Source: Novosphingobium sp. NDB2Meth1 (GTDB lineage: Bacteria; Pseudomonadota; Alphaproteobacteria; Sphingomonadales; Sphingomonadaceae). From it: DNA of 49,746 bases. Shown one piece after another: positions 26,095 to 35,920 of this stretch (positions are counted from its first letter, which is position 1; each line of letters starts with the position of its first letter). The notes beneath the pieces were generated by a model that was not told the origin of the DNA, did no database searches, and was given only the letters and a program-made list of their open reading frames with translations. The stretch lies in contig NZ_FPEH01000025.1 of assembly GCF_900117425.1 (NCBI RefSeq), positions 1 to 49,746 on the forward strand. Reading direction: 5' to 3'. Made by a program: the position numbers and the translations under genes.

Positions 26095-27258
26095 CTATTC
26101 CTCCTCGCCCGCGCCCTTGCCGAGTTCGGCTTTGAGCAGGAAAGCGTTACGGGTAGCGATGGTCTCGCCGGACTTGAGGCCGGAGACGATCTCGATGCGG
26201 CCAGCGCTGCGTTGCCCCAGAGTCACGAAGCGAGCGCGGAACCCTTGGGGGGTCCGGACGAAGACTGCATCGCGACCTTCAAAGCTTTGCACTGCGTCTT
26301 CGGACACGACAATGGAATCCGTCGGGGAACCCCGACTCGGCATCAGCCTCACGCGCACACCGAGGCCGGGCTGGAGTATCCCGCCCGGAACATCGAGCAC
26401 CGCCGTTGCCGATCGGGTTTCGTTGTTGAGCGTGGGCGTGACGGCGCGCACCTTGCCTTCCACCGTGCGGCCATCGGCGAGTTCGACAACGGCGCGGTCG
26501 CCAGGAGCAAGGCGCGCAATATCGCCAGGAGTGATCGCAGCCTCGACCTGAATCTGGCTGGGATCGGCGACGCGGAACAGCTCGGCTTCAGGCTGGACAA
26601 AGGCACCTAGGCTTACCGATGCCGAGGTGACGCGGCCTGCGATCGGACTGGCGACGATTACGCCCCGACCGTCGCTGGTGACATTTGCGGCGCCGGCCGA
26701 GACTTGGGCTCGCCTTGCTTCAGCCGCTGCCGCTGCTGCTTCGGCTTGTGCCCGTTCGAGATCGACGCGCGCTGATACCTTCTGATCGAAAAGGTAGCGC
26801 TCGCGCGCGAGTGACTTCTGAGCCAGGTCGGCGCGAGCCGCCGCCGCCGTGCGATCAGCGGCGATCTGAGCCGCGTCTCGGCTCTCGACCACGGCGAGCG
26901 CTTCACCCGCTCGAACAGGATCACCGAGCCGTTTGAACACGCGCGTGACAGCGCCGCCAGCGCGGGCCGTTACCAGCGCCTCGCCGGTGGGGGAGGGCGA
27001 TACGAGCGCCTGCGCAACGATCTCGGAGCCAAGGCCGCCAGCGCGCACCGCCTCAACCGCAATTTCGGCTTCGCGAATCGCCTGCGCACTCATTGCAAGG
27101 CTGTCTGGTGGCGTTTCGCTCTTTTTCCCGCCGACCTTCTCGGTTGATTGGCTGCTGACCGGATCCGCGGTGCAGCGCGCGACGCTGAAGCCACCGACTG
27201 CAGCGAGTAAAACCGCCCCTGCCACGCCCCCAAGGAGGCGCTTGTCTTGTGTTATCAT
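26095..27258 (-). CDS. czcB: CzcB-type membrane fusion protein
   Basis: The 387-residue periplasmic adaptor has an N-terminal anchor (GGVAGAVLLAAVGGFSVARC), a lipoyl/barrel-sandwich domain (ALVTARAGGAVTRVFKRLGDPVRAGEALAVVESRD), a long alpha-hairpin (RTAAAARADLAQKSLARERYLFDQK, about residues 130-190) and beta-barrel segments. It links CzcA to CzcC. GGAG nine bases before ATG 27258 sets the start; the longer open frame upstream overlaps czcC. It lacks the N-terminal His-rich extension of the classical Cupriavidus CzcB. Confidence 0.9.
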   Translation of the reverse strand: MITQDKRLLGGVAGAVLLAAVGGFSVARCTADPVSSQSTEKVGGKKSETPPDSLAMSAQAIREAEIAVEAVRAGGLGSEIVAQALVSPSPTGEALVTARAGGAVTRVFKRLGDPVRAGEALAVVESRDAAQIAADRTAAAARADLAQKSLARERYLFDQKVSARVDLERAQAEAAAAAAEARRAQVSAGAANVTSDGRGVIVASPIAGRVTSASVSLGAFVQPEAELFRVADPSQIQVEAAITPGDIARLAPGDRAVVELADGRTVEGKVRAVTPTLNNETRSATAVLDVPGGILQPGLGVRVRLMPSRGSPTDSIVVSEDAVQSFEGRDAVFVRTPQGFRARFVTLGQRSAGRIEIVSGLKSGETIATRNAFLLKAELGKGAGEEE

Positions 27259-27355
27259 CGAGTTTCTCCGAAATTGGATGAGCAGCGGGCGAGAACTACC
27301 TCGCTCGGCACTGCGAATGCAGTGGAGACAATGTTGAGCGTTGTGGTGAAGGCGA

Positions 27356-28624
27356 TCATTGCGGTGTCTCCGCAATAACTGGCGCCGGGACCGTCAGACG
27401 TGCGAGCCGCGCTTCCGCGTCATGATAGGCAACGAGCGCATCGACGAACGCACCATTGGTGTCCGCTAGCGTCCGCTCGGCAACGAGCAGGTCGAGTTGG
27501 CTGAACCTTCCTTGCGCATAGCCAATCCTCGCGATTCTGGCGGCTTCCGTGGCTGCGGAGAGTGCCGGCCCGCCGGCCGCTCGCGCGCTTGCCGCCGCAT
27601 TGGCGAGCTCTGCCTGCACGCTGGCGATGGTTTGTTCCGTTTCCAATAGGGTAACGCGCCGTCGCGCATCGACCTGGAGCCGTTCCGACTCGGCCTGGCT
27701 CACGGCGGCACGGCCATTATTGAAGAGGGGGAAAGGGATGCTAAGACCGAAAATCGCTGCTGTGTCACCGGAGGCTGAGAGACGGCGCGCACCCGCGTTG
27801 AGCGTCACGTCCGGCACGCGCTGCGAGCGGGCAAGCCTGACCAGGGCGTCGGCCGTCGTAACATCTGCCTCGGCCGCCGCGATGATGAGCGTCCCCTGCG
27901 CGGAGACGGGGACTGCCGGACCATAGGTTCCGACCCGATCGAACCAGGCAACGTCAAGCTCACCGGCGATTGGTTCGCCGATCAAGCGCGCCAGGTTCTC
28001 TTTCGCGACGACGGCCTCCCGAACAGCTCTGTCGAACGCGACATTGGCATTTACCCGCTCGACATCGGCGCGTTGTTGCTCGATCGGCGAAGCCCCCCCC
28101 GCCGTTACTCTCGTGCTGGCAGCGCTGAAGCCGCGATTGGCAAACTCCGCCAATTGCCGTGCTACGGCAACGCGGCGTTCTGCAGAAACGGCGGCGACAT
28201 AGGCCATCGTGACCCGCTCGCGCAGGTCCGCCTCCACAATGGCGGCTTCGATCCGCGCGCGATCGCGACGCGAGTCTGCAACGGCGATGCGGGCCGACCG
28301 CTTGCCTCCAAGCTCGATCGGCAGGGCGAGCCCGGTCGTCGTTTCGGCGCTTTGCGTGCCCCGGTAGAGGCCTGATCCACCGACATTTTCAACCTGGACC
28401 TGGACCTGTGGGTTAGGCCGCAAGCCGGCCACGGTGCGCGCGGCACCTGCCGCCCGTACGCCCGCATCAGCGACTTCAAGGCTTGGGGACGACGCGCCCG
28501 CCGCAATGAGGGCGCGTTCCAACGTGAAGGGAGGTGAGGAACTTGGCGGCGATGGCGACGTCTGCGCGTGCGCGATAGCCGCGCAAGACGCCACGGCCAG
28601 CAGGGCCGCAATGACACGATGCAT
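27356..28624 (-). CDS. czcC: CzcC-type outer-membrane efflux protein
   Basis: The 422-residue protein has a signal peptide (cut near AIAHAQ), two tandem OMF repeats (FTLERALIAAGASSPSLEVADAGVRAAGA; later IIAAAEADVTTADALVRLARSQRV) and FGLSIPFPLFNNGRAAVSQAESERL, matching CzcC/CusC-like exit ducts. It is the first pump component in the operon and is separated from the MFP gene by 97 bases, with a possible internal regulatory segment there. Confidence 0.9.
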   Translation of the reverse strand: MHRVIAALLAVASCAAIAHAQTSPSPPSSSPPFTLERALIAAGASSPSLEVADAGVRAAGAARTVAGLRPNPQVQVQVENVGGSGLYRGTQSAETTTGLALPIELGGKRSARIAVADSRRDRARIEAAIVEADLRERVTMAYVAAVSAERRVAVARQLAEFANRGFSAASTRVTAGGASPIEQQRADVERVNANVAFDRAVREAVVAKENLARLIGEPIAGELDVAWFDRVGTYGPAVPVSAQGTLIIAAAEADVTTADALVRLARSQRVPDVTLNAGARRLSASGDTAAIFGLSIPFPLFNNGRAAVSQAESERLQVDARRRVTLLETEQTIASVQAELANAAASARAAGGPALSAATEAARIARIGYAQGRFSQLDLLVAERTLADTNGAFVDALVAYHDAEARLARLTVPAPVIAETPQ

Positions 28625-28810
28625 GAATGAGAGCTCCTGATAATTCCGGGAGGCCGCGAACGTTGCGGCGAAGTCGGAATATCAGGCTATTGGAGGTCGC
28701 AGCGCGGGGTCAGCTGTAGCGAGCGGGAGGTACTGGAAACCGAAAAGCGATGACGGGTTGTCCATGCCAAAAGCGATTGGCAGCACTTCGCTTTTCACAG
28801 CATCGCAAAC

Positions 28811-29017
28811 TTAGTGGCTGTGACAGCCCCCATGGTGATGCGTGAATCCCTTATTTGCATCGGAAGGAACCTGGTCCCCGTCACCGTTGCTGTGTCCCAT
28901 GCTGGCGGCTGTTGCACTGTCCACGCAGGAAATCGGCTCCATGGCGTGTGCAATCGATCCGCCAGTCAGAGACAGGCTGACATAAAGCGCTGCAAAAATG
29001 AGCAGGACACGCCGCAT
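28811..29017 (-). CDS. Small His-rich periplasmic protein leading the czc-type operon
   Basis: The 68-residue protein has a clear signal peptide (MRRVLLIFAALYVSLSLTGGSIAHA) and a mature part of about 43 residues ending FTHHHGGCHSH. The His/Cys tail is a plausible metal-binding site, and its place about 190 bases upstream of czcC suggests a periplasmic metal buffer or sensor, as small accessory proteins are in some czc/cus systems. I did not recognise a named family. ATG 29017 is chosen for the signal peptide; no strong ribosome binding site is seen. Confidence 0.65.
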   Translation of the reverse strand: MRRVLLIFAALYVSLSLTGGSIAHAMEPISCVDSATAASMGHSNGDGDQVPSDANKGFTHHHGGCHSH

Positions 29018-29587
29018 GATAGACGCGGATAGCACGATGAGACCACTTCGGAAAGGAATTCCTTCAGTGTTATGGGGATGGCGTCGCCTGGGGGTAGAAG
29101 CAATCCTCTGGGCCGGGCGGCGGCCGGCTATCAAGGTCGATTACGAACGTCTCGCAGCCAATCGAGCCAATTTGCCTGGAGGGTGTTCATCGTCGGTGCG
29201 TCTGGATGAGGCGGTGGTTCTCAACCTCACAGAATTATCTGGTGAACTTCGGGACTGGCGTTTCATGTAAGTGTGACGTGCAGGTTTCGACCGAGAAGCC
29301 TTCGCAAGCACTGCTCTGGATCGACCCTGACCTCTTGAAGTTCGGAGGCGATACAGGCCAAGGCGACGATCTACCAAAAAACCTGTTCGTGTGACCCGCC
29401 AGTCGTTTACTGCGCCGTCGTTACGTCGCCATGGTGTCAATCTGGTGTTGTTCCAATGCAATCTTGAAGGAGGGTCCGTTGCGAATCCAGCTTTCGTCGC
29501 TTCTATTTGTCGAAGTGGCGGCCCCATATTGGCTGCCGTTTATTGAAATCCTCGGCTGCGATGCAAGATAGGTTGCCGGCGAGCGCC
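29018..29587. other. Intergenic region between divergent czc-type operon and MscS gene
   Basis: These 570 bases have no gene I can support. The region should hold the promoters of both the efflux operon (minus) and the channel gene (plus). A plus-strand frame ending at 29270 and a minus-strand frame from 29527 look partly coding but match nothing I recognise and may be decayed genes. Confidence 0.4.
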
Positions 29588-30850
29588 ATGATCGATTCGC
29601 AAACCTTCTCCGTCACTTTCCCCTTCGCGGCGGCCATGCCTTCATGGCTGGAGGCGATGCTTGGGGTCGCCCTGCTGTTTGCGGTTGCGGTCTTCGTCAA
29701 CTGGATCGTCAAGCAGGTGATCCTTAAGTTCGCCTTGCAGCTGTTGCCCAAGGACGGTCCGACTCCCGCACCTATCGTCGCGCGGCTCGCCAATATCGTG
29801 CCTGCGCTCATCCTCGCCCGCGGCGTCGGACTGGTCGTGCATCTGCCAGCTGGTTTGGCGACGGCGATCCATAATGTGGCGAATGCCTTCATCATCCTGA
29901 CGATCATCCTGGCGATGAACGCCGCGCTCAATCTTGCAAACCGGCTCTATCAGCGCCGGCCCGATGCCGACCACCGTCCCATCAAGGGATATATCCAGGT
30001 CCTCAAAATCCTGCTGTTTCTTGCCGGCACGGTGCTGGTGATTGCGGTGGTAATGGAACAGTCGCCGTTGCTACTGCTCTCGGGACTGGGCGCGCTGGCG
30101 GCAGTGCTCATGCTGGTGTTCAAGGATACAATCCTGTCGCTGGTCGCATCGGTGCAGCTCACCTCCAACGACATGCTCCGGGTCGGGGACTGGATCGAGA
30201 TGCCAGCGCTCAATGCTGATGGAGACGTGATCGATATTGCCTTGCACACGATCAAAGTGCAGAACTTCGACAAGACGATCACGAGCATACCCACCTATCG
30301 GCTCATCTCCGACAGTTTCAAGAACTGGCGCGGCATGCAAGACGTCGGTGTGCGACGGATCAAGCGATCTCTCTTCATCGACCAGAGCAGTATCCGCTTT
30401 CTGGGCGAAGAGGACGAACTGAGCCTGCGCCGTTTCGCGCTGATCGACGAGTATCTAATCCGCAAACAGGGCGAACTGGCGCAATCGAACGATCAGCTCG
30501 TCGAGCATGGCGGGGATGTCGTGAATGGACGGCGTCTAACTAACATCGGCACGTTTCGCGCCTACGTTATCGCGTATCTTCGCGCACAAACGCGTGTGTC
30601 GGGCGATATGGCCCTGCTTGTGCGTCAGCTCCAACCTACCGCGCAGGGATTGCCGCTGGAGATCTACTGCTTCACCGCGACGACGATCTGGTCGGAATAT
30701 GAAACCATCCAGGCCGATATTTTCGATCACTTGCTCGCGATCCTGCCTGAATTCGGCCTGCGCCTCTATCAGGCACCGAGCGGCCATGACGTTCAACGGA
30801 TGTCATTGGGCGAGAATGCGAAGAAATCGATCGGGGTGGGAGATGGCTGA
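29588..30850 (+). CDS. MscS-family mechanosensitive channel (YbdG-like)
   Basis: The 420-residue protein has about five N-terminal membrane helices and the MscS pore/beta-domain region: LLLLSGLGALAAVLMLVFKDTILSLVASVQLTSNDMLRVGDWIEMP, then VIDIALHTIKVQNFDKTITSIPTYRLISDSFKNW. The inserted LNADG before the beta domain and the long C-terminus fit the YbdG subgroup. Such channels release solutes under hypo-osmotic stress. No good ribosome binding site precedes ATG 29588; ATG 29561 is an alternative. Confidence 0.85.
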   Translation: MIDSQTFSVTFPFAAAMPSWLEAMLGVALLFAVAVFVNWIVKQVILKFALQLLPKDGPTPAPIVARLANIVPALILARGVGLVVHLPAGLATAIHNVANAFIILTIILAMNAALNLANRLYQRRPDADHRPIKGYIQVLKILLFLAGTVLVIAVVMEQSPLLLLSGLGALAAVLMLVFKDTILSLVASVQLTSNDMLRVGDWIEMPALNADGDVIDIALHTIKVQNFDKTITSIPTYRLISDSFKNWRGMQDVGVRRIKRSLFIDQSSIRFLGEEDELSLRRFALIDEYLIRKQGELAQSNDQLVEHGGDVVNGRRLTNIGTFRAYVIAYLRAQTRVSGDMALLVRQLQPTAQGLPLEIYCFTATTIWSEYETIQADIFDHLLAILPEFGLRLYQAPSGHDVQRMSLGENAKKSIGVGDG

Positions 30851-30898
30851 GCGTTCTCAAGCCGTCCAGGCGCTCGAGTTCCGTTGCGTCGCCATACT

Positions 30899-31330
30899 TC
30901 AATGGCGCCCCCGGACATAGAAACGGCCAATCAGGGACAAGCCGATAGGCAAAATGGCTAATGCGGCCATGCCGATTACCCAGATGACCACGACGGCGCC
31001 CTTGCCGGTGCTCTTTAGCATCCCCAGCAATTGTCCGGGCAGGCTGCTGGTATCGAGCGCGGCCAGTATGTCGCCGGCAGATTTGTTGCCCAGGGTTTTC
31101 GCGGTATCCTGTCCGCGATCCACGACGAGATCGAGCGAGGTGGCGAGCCAGGCGAGCACGGGGTCGGTAAAGCTGTAGAGAAGCCAGGAGAGCAGCGACC
31201 AGATTAGCATCGCGAGGCCGATCAGAATCCAGGCGAAAGGCCGCAATTTCCCGCTTCGGATCCGCGTGGCTCCCTCCTGCGGAAAGCCTTCGATCGATTG
31301 GTTTTTCCAGCGTCGCGAGCCATGTGACAA
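30899..31330 (-). CDS. Hypothetical two-helix membrane protein (TTG start)
   Basis: The 143-residue protein was not recognised. It has two transmembrane helices (PFAWILIGLAMLIWSLLSWLLYSF and GAVVVIWVIGMAALAILPIGLSLIG) joined by about 60 soluble residues (LDLVVDRGQDTAKTLGNKSAGDILAAL). The start is TTG at 31330, supported by AAGGGA eight bases upstream; a later ATG would remove the basic N-terminus. It converges on the MscS gene and is divergent from the phaC-like gene. Confidence 0.6.
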   Translation of the reverse strand: MSHGSRRWKNQSIEGFPQEGATRIRSGKLRPFAWILIGLAMLIWSLLSWLLYSFTDPVLAWLATSLDLVVDRGQDTAKTLGNKSAGDILAALDTSSLPGQLLGMLKSTGKGAVVVIWVIGMAALAILPIGLSLIGRFYVRGRH

Positions 31331-31532
31331 AGCGAATTCCCTTCATATTAGCCAGATGCGGGGTCTGGCCAAACGACCCAGCGGCCATCTTCACCCGTAC
31401 GCAACAAAGACACAATAGGGAATGTCCCTATAGCGCGTCTGTTACCGAACATAGGAAAGGCGTGCCTCGATTGTGCTGCTCCGCTCCCGAGTCTCGGGGT
31501 CATGTGCGGAAGGCTTAGGAATTCGCCCGTTG

Positions 31533-33308
31533 ATGAAAGGTTTGAAGATCATGGTCGAAGCCCAGATCCCCGGCGTGGGTGATCCGCTCGATGGCCTGGC
31601 GGAGACCATGGACCGCGCCGCGGGTGCCATGATTGCTCAGGCAACCTTCGGCTTGTCGCCAGCCACGCTGGCCCAGGCCGTCTCCGACTGGATGCTGCAC
31701 CTTGCAGCCTCGCCGGGCAAGCAGACGCAGCTCGCTGCCAAGGCGCTGCGCAAAATGACGCGACTGGGACACTATGCCATGCGTAGCGCGACGGACGCGC
31801 AGGCGGCGCGCGCGATCGAGCCGCTGCCGCAGGATCGGCGCTTTGCCGACCCAGCTTGGGCGTCGGCGCCGTTCAACCTCGTCTCGCAGGCCTTTCTGCT
31901 CAACCAGCAATGGTGGCACGCGGCAACGACCGGGATCACGGGCGTTACCGCGCATCATGAGGAGATGGTGGCCTTCGCTGTCCGCCAGTGGCTCGATACG
32001 GTGGCGCCCACCAATTTCCTCGCCACGAACCCCGTCCTGCAGCAGCGTATCCTGGAGACCGGCGGACAGTGCCTGGCCGATGGCCTGCGAAATTGGATGA
32101 CCGACGTCGAGGCGCTGATGCGCGGCCTGCCGCCGGCCGGTACGGAAGCGTTCCAAGTCGGCGAAACCCTCGCGACCGCCGAAGGCAAAGTCGTGTACCG
32201 GAACCGGCTAATGGAACTGATCCAATATGCGCCGACGACGGAGCAGGCCCGGCCCGAGCCGATCTTGATCGTGCCCGCCTGGATCATGAAATATTACATC
32301 CTCGACCTTTCGCCGGAGAACTCGCTGGTCCAGTGGCTCACCGCGCAGGGCTTCACCGTGTTCATGATCTCCTGGCATAATCCCGGCAGCACCGATCGCG
32401 ACCTCGAGATGGCCGATTATCTGCAGCTTGGACCGATGGCCGCACTCGACGCCGTCGCCGCGATCACCGGCGGCGCTTCGGTCCATGCGGCGGGTTATTG
32501 CCTCGGCGGGACGCTGCTCGCGATCGCGGCGGCGGCCATGGCGCGCGATGGCGACGACCGGCTGGCCAGCCTCACGCTGCTCGCGGCCCAGACCGAGTTC
32601 TGCGAGCCTGGCGAATTGGGCCTGTTCATCGACGAAGGGCAGCTTAGCCTGCTCGAGAACATGATGTGGGGTCGAGGCTATCTCGACAGCGCCCAGATGG
32701 GCGGCGCGTTTCAGATGCTGCGCTCGAACGATCTGGTCTGGTCGCGCGTGCTCACCACTTATCTCATGGGCGAGCGCGAGCCGATGAACGACCTCATGGC
32801 CTGGAACGCGGACGGCACGCGGATGCCCTATGCCATGCACAGCCAGTATCTGCGCCGGCTGTTCCTCGAGGACGATCTCGCTGAAGGACGCTTCCAGGTC
32901 AATGGACGCCCGATCGCCCTGTCGGTGTTGCGCTGGCCGATGTTCGTGGTCGGCACGGAGCGCGATCATGTCGCGCCTTGGCGTTCGGTCTTCAAGATCC
33001 ACCGGCTGACCGGGGCGCCGATCGACTTCGTGCTGACCAGCGGCGGCCATAATGCCGGGATCGTCTCGGAGCCGGGGCATCCAGGCCGGTCCTATCGTCT
33101 GCTTACTCGCGAGGCGGATGGAGCCGCGCTCGACCCCGACGCATGGCTGGATGCCGCGACGCGTCACGAAGGCAGCTGGTGGACCGCGTGGAGCGATTGG
33201 CTCGCAAAATTGTCGGGCAAAGCGGGCACGCCGCCGCCGATGGGCGCACCGGACAAGGGCTATGCGCCGCTCGCAGAGGCACCCGGCCATTATGTGCTGG
33301 AGCGCTGA
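31533..33308 (+). CDS. phaC: PhaC-like polyhydroxyalkanoate synthase / alpha-beta hydrolase
   Basis: The 591-residue protein resembles class I PHA synthases: an N-terminal domain (PAWASAPFNLVSQAFLLNQQWW), a PAWIMKYYILDLSPENSLV block, the lipase-box-like GYCLGGT with the catalytic Cys, and the remaining triad in GTERDHVAPW (Asp) and TSGGHNAGIV (His). It would polymerise hydroxyacyl-CoA. It heads a tight four-gene set with maoC-pta, ackA and a fabI remnant. Proteins in this context may not make storage polymer, so the function is open. ATG 31551 is an alternative start. Confidence 0.85.
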   Translation: MKGLKIMVEAQIPGVGDPLDGLAETMDRAAGAMIAQATFGLSPATLAQAVSDWMLHLAASPGKQTQLAAKALRKMTRLGHYAMRSATDAQAARAIEPLPQDRRFADPAWASAPFNLVSQAFLLNQQWWHAATTGITGVTAHHEEMVAFAVRQWLDTVAPTNFLATNPVLQQRILETGGQCLADGLRNWMTDVEALMRGLPPAGTEAFQVGETLATAEGKVVYRNRLMELIQYAPTTEQARPEPILIVPAWIMKYYILDLSPENSLVQWLTAQGFTVFMISWHNPGSTDRDLEMADYLQLGPMAALDAVAAITGGASVHAAGYCLGGTLLAIAAAAMARDGDDRLASLTLLAAQTEFCEPGELGLFIDEGQLSLLENMMWGRGYLDSAQMGGAFQMLRSNDLVWSRVLTTYLMGEREPMNDLMAWNADGTRMPYAMHSQYLRRLFLEDDLAEGRFQVNGRPIALSVLRWPMFVVGTERDHVAPWRSVFKIHRLTGAPIDFVLTSGGHNAGIVSEPGHPGRSYRLLTREADGAALDPDAWLDAATRHEGSWWTAWSDWLAKLSGKAGTPPPMGAPDKGYAPLAEAPGHYVLER

Positions 33309-33311
33309 GCG

Positions 33312-34730
33312 ATGAATGACGAACCAATGATCGAGAACCGCACCTTCGACGAGATCGCGGTGGGTGATACGGCGAGCCTGGCGCGAACACTGCGCGAGGA
33401 GGACATCCAGCTCTTCGCGCTGGTCTCGGGCGACGTCAATCCCGCGCACGTCGATCCCGACTATGCCGCGACTGACCTGTTCCGCCGCGTGATCGCGCAT
33501 GGCATGTGGGGTGGCGGGCTGATATCGGCGGTGCTCGGCACCGAACTTCCGGGTCCCGGCGCCATCTATCTCAGCCAGTCGCTGCGCTTCTCGCGTCCGG
33601 TCGGCCTTGGCGATACGATCACCGCCAGCGTAACGGTGGCCGAGAAGCAGACGGAACACAGCATCGTGATATTCGACTGCCGCTGCGTCAACCAGGACGG
33701 CGAGGAGGTGATCTCAGGCCGCGCGGAGGTCAAGGCGCCGAACGAGAAAGTGCGCCGCCCGCGCATTGCCCTGCCGGACGTCCATCTTGCCGAACGTCAT
33801 GGTTATCGTCGATTGATGGAAAAAGTGGCTGGGCTCGCGCCGGTGCCGACCGCGGTAGCCCATCCGTGCAGCGCGTCGGCGATCGTGGCGGTCGTGGAGG
33901 CAGCCGAGCAGGGCCTGATCGCCCCCATCCTGGTCGGCCCGGAGGCGAAAATCCGCATCGCGGCCGAGGAGGCCGGGAAGGACATCACGGGCTTTCCGAT
34001 CGAGTCTGCCGGCCATAGCCATGACGCGGCGGCCAGGGCGGTCGCACTCGTGCATGAGGGCAAGGCCAGACTGCTGATGAAGGGCTCGCTCCACACCGAC
34101 GAACTGATGGGCGCTGTCGTTGCGTCCGGCACGGGCCTGCGGACGGAGCGGCGGATCAGCCATGCCTATGTGATGGATGTGGCGGACCACCTGGGACCTC
34201 TCATCATCACCGATGCGGCGATCAACATCGCCCCGAGCCTGGAGGAGAAGGCGGATATCATCCGCAACGCCATCGATCTCGCGCATGTGATCGGGATCGA
34301 GGAGCCGAAGGTCGCGATCCTCTCCGCGGTTGAGACGGTCAATCCGGCAATGGTCTCCACGCTCGACGCGGCAGCGCTCTGCAAGATGGCGGATCGCGGG
34401 CAGATCACCGGCGGACTGCTCGACGGGCCGCTCGCATTCGACAACGCGATCAGCCCTGATGCGGCGCGCGAGAAAGGCATCGTCTCGCCGGTCGCGGGAC
34501 GGGCGGACATCCTCGTCGTACCCGATATCGAATCCGGCAACATGCTGGCCAAGCAATTGACCTTTCTGGGTGATGCGGATGCCGCCGGTGTCGTTCTCGG
34601 GGCGCGCGTGCCGATCATCCTGACCAGCCGTGCCGACAGCCTGCGGACCCGGTTGGCTTCGTGCGCGGTCGCTGTGCTTATGGCCCATGCGGCGACAAAG
34701 GCCGCGCCGGGGATGGCGACGCGCGCATGA
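33312..34730 (+). CDS. Fused MaoC hydratase - phosphate acetyltransferase
   Basis: The 472-residue protein joins two domains. Residues 1-150 are MaoC-like (R)-enoyl-CoA hydratase with the signature DVNPAHVDPDYA...FRRVIAHGM. Residues about 165-465 are a phosphate acyltransferase domain (PTA/PTB family: CSASAIVAVVEAAEQGLIAPILVG, MKGSLHTDELMGAVV, DAAINIAPSLEEKADIIRNAI). It would convert acyl-CoA to acyl-phosphate, feeding the acetate kinase that follows with an ATGA overlap. It starts four bases after phaC. The fusion itself is known; its physiological acyl group is not fixed. Confidence 0.92.
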   Translation: MNDEPMIENRTFDEIAVGDTASLARTLREEDIQLFALVSGDVNPAHVDPDYAATDLFRRVIAHGMWGGGLISAVLGTELPGPGAIYLSQSLRFSRPVGLGDTITASVTVAEKQTEHSIVIFDCRCVNQDGEEVISGRAEVKAPNEKVRRPRIALPDVHLAERHGYRRLMEKVAGLAPVPTAVAHPCSASAIVAVVEAAEQGLIAPILVGPEAKIRIAAEEAGKDITGFPIESAGHSHDAAARAVALVHEGKARLLMKGSLHTDELMGAVVASGTGLRTERRISHAYVMDVADHLGPLIITDAAINIAPSLEEKADIIRNAIDLAHVIGIEEPKVAILSAVETVNPAMVSTLDAAALCKMADRGQITGGLLDGPLAFDNAISPDAAREKGIVSPVAGRADILVVPDIESGNMLAKQLTFLGDADAAGVVLGARVPIILTSRADSLRTRLASCAVAVLMAHAATKAAPGMATRA

Positions 34731-35920
34731 AGGCCGTCGTCAGTCTCAATTCCGGATCATCGAGCATCAAGTTCGCGCTCTATACGCTCGGCAATCCTGA
34801 CAGCCTCACCTTGTCGGCAAGCGGCAAGATCGAAAAGATCGGTATTGCACCCGCTCTCCGCATCCGCTCCGTCGAGGGTGAAGTCCTGATAGACCGCGAC
34901 TGGCCGGATGGGGCGTCGCTGACCCATGCCGATCTGCTCGAAGATCTGTTTGCATGGGCCACGGACCATCTTGGTGACCGGCAGGTCGTCGCGATCGGCC
35001 ACCGGGTCGTTCACGGCGGCACCCGCTTTGCCGCGCCGCAACGGGTCGACGCGGTCCTGCTCGACGCCCTGGAGGCGCTTTGCCCTCTCGCGCCGCTCCA
35101 CCAGCCCCACAATCTCGCCGCTATCCGCGCCATTGCCCGGATCAACCCCGATCTTCCTCAGGTCGTCTGCTTCGACACGGCCTTCCACCATGACAAGCCG
35201 ATGGTCGCCTCCCGGCTCGCCATCCCCCGCTTCCTCCACGATCAGGGTATCCGCCGCTACGGCTTTCATGGTCTTTCTTATGAATATATCGCACGGCGTC
35301 TGGGCAAGATCGATCCGGCGCTCGCGGGCGGGCGTGTGATTGCCGCGCACCTCGGCAACGGCGCCAGCCTGTGCGCAATGCAGAGCGGGCGCAGCATCGA
35401 CACGACGATGGGTTTCACCGCCCTCGACGGGCTTGTCATGGGCACGCGCTGCGGCAGCATCGATCCCGGCGTCGTGCTGCATCTCCAGTCACAGCTAAGC
35501 ATGCCGGTGGCCGAGGTCGAGGACCTGCTTTACCGCAAATCCGGTCTTCTCGGCGTATCGAACATCTCGAGCGACATGCGTGCGCTGTCGGAAGACGGGA
35601 GCGTCGAGGCGGAAGAGGCGATCGATCTCTTCTGCTGGCGGGTGGCGCGCGAGGCCGGCGGGCTTATCTCTTCACTTGGCGGACTGGATGCGTTCGTGTT
35701 CACCGCCGGGATCGGTGAAAATCACGCCGATGTGCGGCGGCGCATCTGTACCCGGTTGGCTTGGGCGGGTCTCGAGATCGACGACGACGCCAATGCGGAC
35801 AACGCGCTTCGCATTTCGCGGGCCGGCGAAAGCCGCATCGACGTTCTCGTCATTCCGACCGACGAGGAGCGGATGATCGCGCTTCACACCCTGGCCCTTT
35901 TAGAAGCATTGCAATCATGA
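34727..35920 (+). CDS. ackA: Acetate kinase
   Basis: The 397-residue protein carries the acetate/propionate kinase signatures: NSGSSSIKFALY at the N-terminus, VVHGG, CFDTAFHHDKP, RYGFHGLSYEYIARRL, AAHLGNGASLCAM and a C-terminal FTAGIGENHADVRRR. It makes ATP and acetate (or another short acid) from acyl-phosphate. It overlaps both neighbours by four bases (ATGA), so acyl-CoA, acyl-P and ATP steps are translationally coupled. Confidence 0.95.
   Translation: MKAVVSLNSGSSSIKFALYTLGNPDSLTLSASGKIEKIGIAPALRIRSVEGEVLIDRDWPDGASLTHADLLEDLFAWATDHLGDRQVVAIGHRVVHGGTRFAAPQRVDAVLLDALEALCPLAPLHQPHNLAAIRAIARINPDLPQVVCFDTAFHHDKPMVASRLAIPRFLHDQGIRRYGFHGLSYEYIARRLGKIDPALAGGRVIAAHLGNGASLCAMQSGRSIDTTMGFTALDGLVMGTRCGSIDPGVVLHLQSQLSMPVAEVEDLLYRKSGLLGVSNISSDMRALSEDGSVEAEEAIDLFCWRVAREAGGLISSLGGLDAFVFTAGIGENHADVRRRICTRLAWAGLEIDDDANADNALRISRAGESRIDVLVIPTDEERMIALHTLALLEALQS

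Noticed and set aside
25219..26610. 463-residue plus-strand frame opposite czcA/czcB
   Set aside because: Long open frame caused by high GC; composition is unnatural and the opposite strand has clear RND and MFP genes.
28682..28798. 38-codon minus-strand frame between the His-rich peptide gene and czcC, starting GTG and ending DPALRPPIA
   Set aside because: Composition is protein-like, but there is no ribosome binding site and no recognised family; may be the tail of a decayed gene.
32208..33659. 483-residue minus-strand frame opposite the phaC-like gene
   Set aside because: Rich in Arg/His/Asp with no motif; it is the antisense shadow of phaC and maoC-pta.
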